Shown here in pieces: positions 5,936 to 6,933 of a stretch of 6,933 nt of DNA; position 1 is the first letter of the stretch; every line of letters starts with the position of its first letter. The stretch covers positions 1 to 6,933 of the forward strand of contig JAGQMT010000022.1 of NCBI GenBank assembly GCA_020428565.1, in the 5' to 3' direction. The translations under genes and the position numbers were made by a program. The stretch is from Candidatus Saccharimonadota bacterium (GTDB lineage: Bacteria > Patescibacteriota > Saccharimonadia > Saccharimonadales > JACDBH01). The notes below the pieces were generated by a model. The model ran no database searches and was not told where the DNA came from. It saw only the letters and a list, made by a program, of their open reading frames with translations.

Positions 5936-6723
5936 TCATGAACTCCAGAATGAACTTCGTCATGATAACGAGGTATCTGCATTGGCACATAAACAGATGC
6001 GCCAACAAACAACAAACTAATCGCAATAAATATCGTCCATCGAAGCCCCTTGTCCGTGACTCCAGATAGCCTCTCTATGCCAAAAGACAACCGCCAAGTC
6101 TCCAAGACGACCAACAAACCTATAAGTGTTAGCATAATAATTCGTGGCCAAATGTATTGTAAATGCGTCCCAATAATCCACGCATGAAACAACGCCAGTA
6201 CAACTGCTGGATAAACTAATCTCTGTAGCCACTGCCAACGCCTAAACGTCAACTTCTGTATAACACGATCAAAAGCCGTCATCGCCATTACTACTAGCAT
6301 AGTCATAGCGACCACACCCAGGACAACTGCCTGCAAAAACTTATCTGGTAGACTCATAATCCCCGACCAGCCACCCAATTGGCCAAACACTCCAAACAAC
6401 ATGTGTAATCCTGCAAAATAGGTACCAGACACGCCAAGCGCTAGTCTAGCAAACAGGTAGAGGTTCATCAACTTCGTGTCACCAAACACAAAGACCAACG
6501 GCGTAGCTAGCAGTGCCAAATACCAAAACCCCATGGCCACAAAAGCATAAATCTGCTGTGTCCGAATCATGAACAAACCATCAGACACAATGCTCGTACG
6601 AGTATATGATACTATCAACATTGACAACACCAAGGCTAATAGTAGGATATAAAAGCGGATATTATCAAATAGCCATTCCTCACGGCTATCTGATGTCTTG
6701 GCATTTGTGTTTACGCTTTTCAT
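5932..6723 (-). CDS. Ferric reductase/MsrQ-like 7-TM membrane protein
   Basis: This 263-aa protein resembles the ferric-reductase-like transmembrane domain (PF01794; MsrQ/YedZ type), which carries electrons across the membrane through b haems. Transmembrane helices lie near 23-41, 56-80, 90-113, 128-149, 168-187, 192-209 and 229-248. Positive loops (FDRVIQKLTFRR 151-162; WRLSFGIERLSG 210-221) place the N-terminus inside and the C-terminus outside. The segment RRWQWLQRLVYPAVVLALFH (161-180) matches the MsrQ helix RRWxxLHRLVYxxxxLAxxH, and LARLALG-type sequence at 92-97 precedes H107 in GLHMLF. H107 and H180 are 73 residues apart, as are H91 and H164 of E. coli MsrQ as I recall them. The third MsrQ ligand, H151, is replaced by Q167. 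The outside tail RYHDEVHSGVHE has His at 254, 258 and 262. It is the first gene of the operon. The family is likely but not certain; its partner and substrate are unknown. Confidence 0.85.
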   Translation of the reverse strand: MKSVNTNAKTSDSREEWLFDNIRFYILLLALVLSMLIVSYTRTSIVSDGLFMIRTQQIYAFVAMGFWYLALLATPLVFVFGDTKLMNLYLFARLALGVSGTYFAGLHMLFGVFGQLGGWSGIMSLPDKFLQAVVLGVVAMTMLVVMAMTAFDRVIQKLTFRRWQWLQRLVYPAVVLALFHAWIIGTHLQYIWPRIIMLTLIGLLVVLETWRLSFGIERLSGVTDKGLRWTIFIAISLLFVGASVYVPMQIPRYHDEVHSGVHE

Positions 6724-6731
6724 CTACACTC

Positions 6732-6737
6732 ATTATA
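6732..6737 (-). promoter_or_regulatory. -10 box of the copper-type operon, implying a leaderless mRNA
   Basis: A perfect TATAAT on the minus strand (6737-6732) ends 8 bp before the ATG at 6723. Transcription would then start at or within 1-2 nt of the start codon. No Shine-Dalgarno sequence is present between them (GAGTGTAG only). I see no good -35 at 16-18 bp upstream. Confidence 0.5.
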
Positions 6738-6770
6738 GACCACATTCACCCAAACTTATCTATACACCAA

Positions 6771-6808
6771 AAGATAAAAGACCCATCCGTAGATGAGTCT
6801 TTTATCTT
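6771..6808 (-). terminator. Intrinsic terminator of the tRNA-fMet gene
   Basis: A 12-bp arm at 6771-6782 is perfectly complementary to 6797-6808. After one C/A mismatch the stem continues with CATC 6784-6787 against GATG 6792-6795 around a CGTA loop. On the minus strand the core reads AAAAGAC...GTCTTTT, followed by ATCTTTT. Its 5' arm overlaps the last base of the tRNA CCA end. It separates the tRNA from the operon promoter about 30 bp further on. Confidence 0.85.
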
Positions 6809-6882
6809 GGTAGCGGGGGCAGGACTTGAACCTGCGACCTCGTGGTTATGAGCCACGCGAGCTGCCACTGCTCCACCCCGCG
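6808..6882 (-). tRNA. Initiator tRNA-fMet (anticodon CAT)
   Basis: The 75-nt gene folds fully. The acceptor stem is CGCGGGG with CCCCGCT, the D stem is GAGC/GCTC, the anticodon stem is CGTGG/CCACG with loop CTCATAA (anticodon CAT), and the T arm is GCAGG/CCTGC with loop TTCAAGT. Discriminator A and an encoded CCA follow. The unpaired first position (C1 opposite U72), the A11-U24 pair and close similarity to E. coli fMet mark it as the initiator, not an elongator tRNA-Met. Two details are unusual: U72 in place of the usual A72, and U29-A41 in place of the first of the three G-C pairs in the anticodon stem. It is transcribed leftward from AT-rich DNA at 6883-6933, where I see no clear promoter. 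Confidence 0.95.
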
Positions 6883-6933
6883 ATATATCTAATTCACAAT
6901 AAACTACAAATCTATTGCTAATTATTACTATAT

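Noticed and set aside
6606..6851. Plus-strand frame ending in the tRNA region
   Set aside because: It runs antisense through the reductase-like N-terminus, the promoter, the terminator and the tRNA. The C-terminal residues come from the antisense of the tRNA T arm, a common spurious translation.

Overview
The window looks like part of a chromosome from a small-genome Patescibacteria (CPR) bacterium, most likely Candidatus Saccharibacteria (TM7). The evidence is indirect. Genes are tightly packed and rich in CTA (Leu) codons. Compact terminators of the AAAAGAC...GTCTTTT type are present. A lone RRM protein sits beside a P2-type ATPase, next to small exported metal-type proteins. TGA acts as a stop codon in two genes (5387-5389 and 5932-5934, both minus strand), so the code is standard. 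This argues against Gracilibacteria/Absconditabacteria, where UGA encodes glycine. Placement to class is an inference.

Layout of the plus-strand half. A promoter at 63-90 precedes a 356-aa protein (132-1202) with an amphipathic N-terminus, a long disordered acidic/Thr/Pro region, a PH-like beta domain and a C-terminal SHOCT motif. A 469-bp intergenic region follows. Its first part is T-rich and holds no convincing gene. Its second part holds an extended -10 promoter (1494-1522), a possible 18-codon leader ORF (1535-1591) and a nested hairpin structure whose outer helix covers the ribosome binding site of the next gene. That gene is an 88-aa RRM RNA-binding protein (1672-1938), ended by a strong intrinsic terminator (1972-2003). 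Directly after it come an extended -10 promoter and an 859-aa P2A-like (Ca2+-pump type) P-type ATPase (2047-4626), which keeps nearly all calcium ligands and ends in a His-rich tail.

Layout of the minus-strand half, read right to left. An initiator tRNA-fMet (6882-6808) ends in a hairpin terminator (6808-6771). A -10 box then lies only 8 bp before the first codon of a three-gene operon. The operon encodes a 7-TM ferric-reductase/MsrQ-like membrane protein (6723-5932), a signal-peptide and tail-anchored extracytoplasmic protein (5935-5387, 4-nt ATGA overlap), and a tail-anchored DUF1775/YcnI-like copper-binding-type protein (5357-4677). It converges on the ATPase gene with a 50-bp gap and no obvious terminator.

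How the genes may work together. The minus-strand operon is the most interesting part. Both small exported proteins should expose a histidine as residue 1 after signal-peptide cleavage. The membrane partner keeps one of the two MsrQ-type haem ligand sets and ends in an extracellular HxxxHxxxH tail. I infer a compact surface copper/redox module, with DUF1775 as the family anchor and the reductase-like protein in the place usually taken by CopD. The other genes (RRM, SHOCT, ATPase) appear to be independent transcription units.
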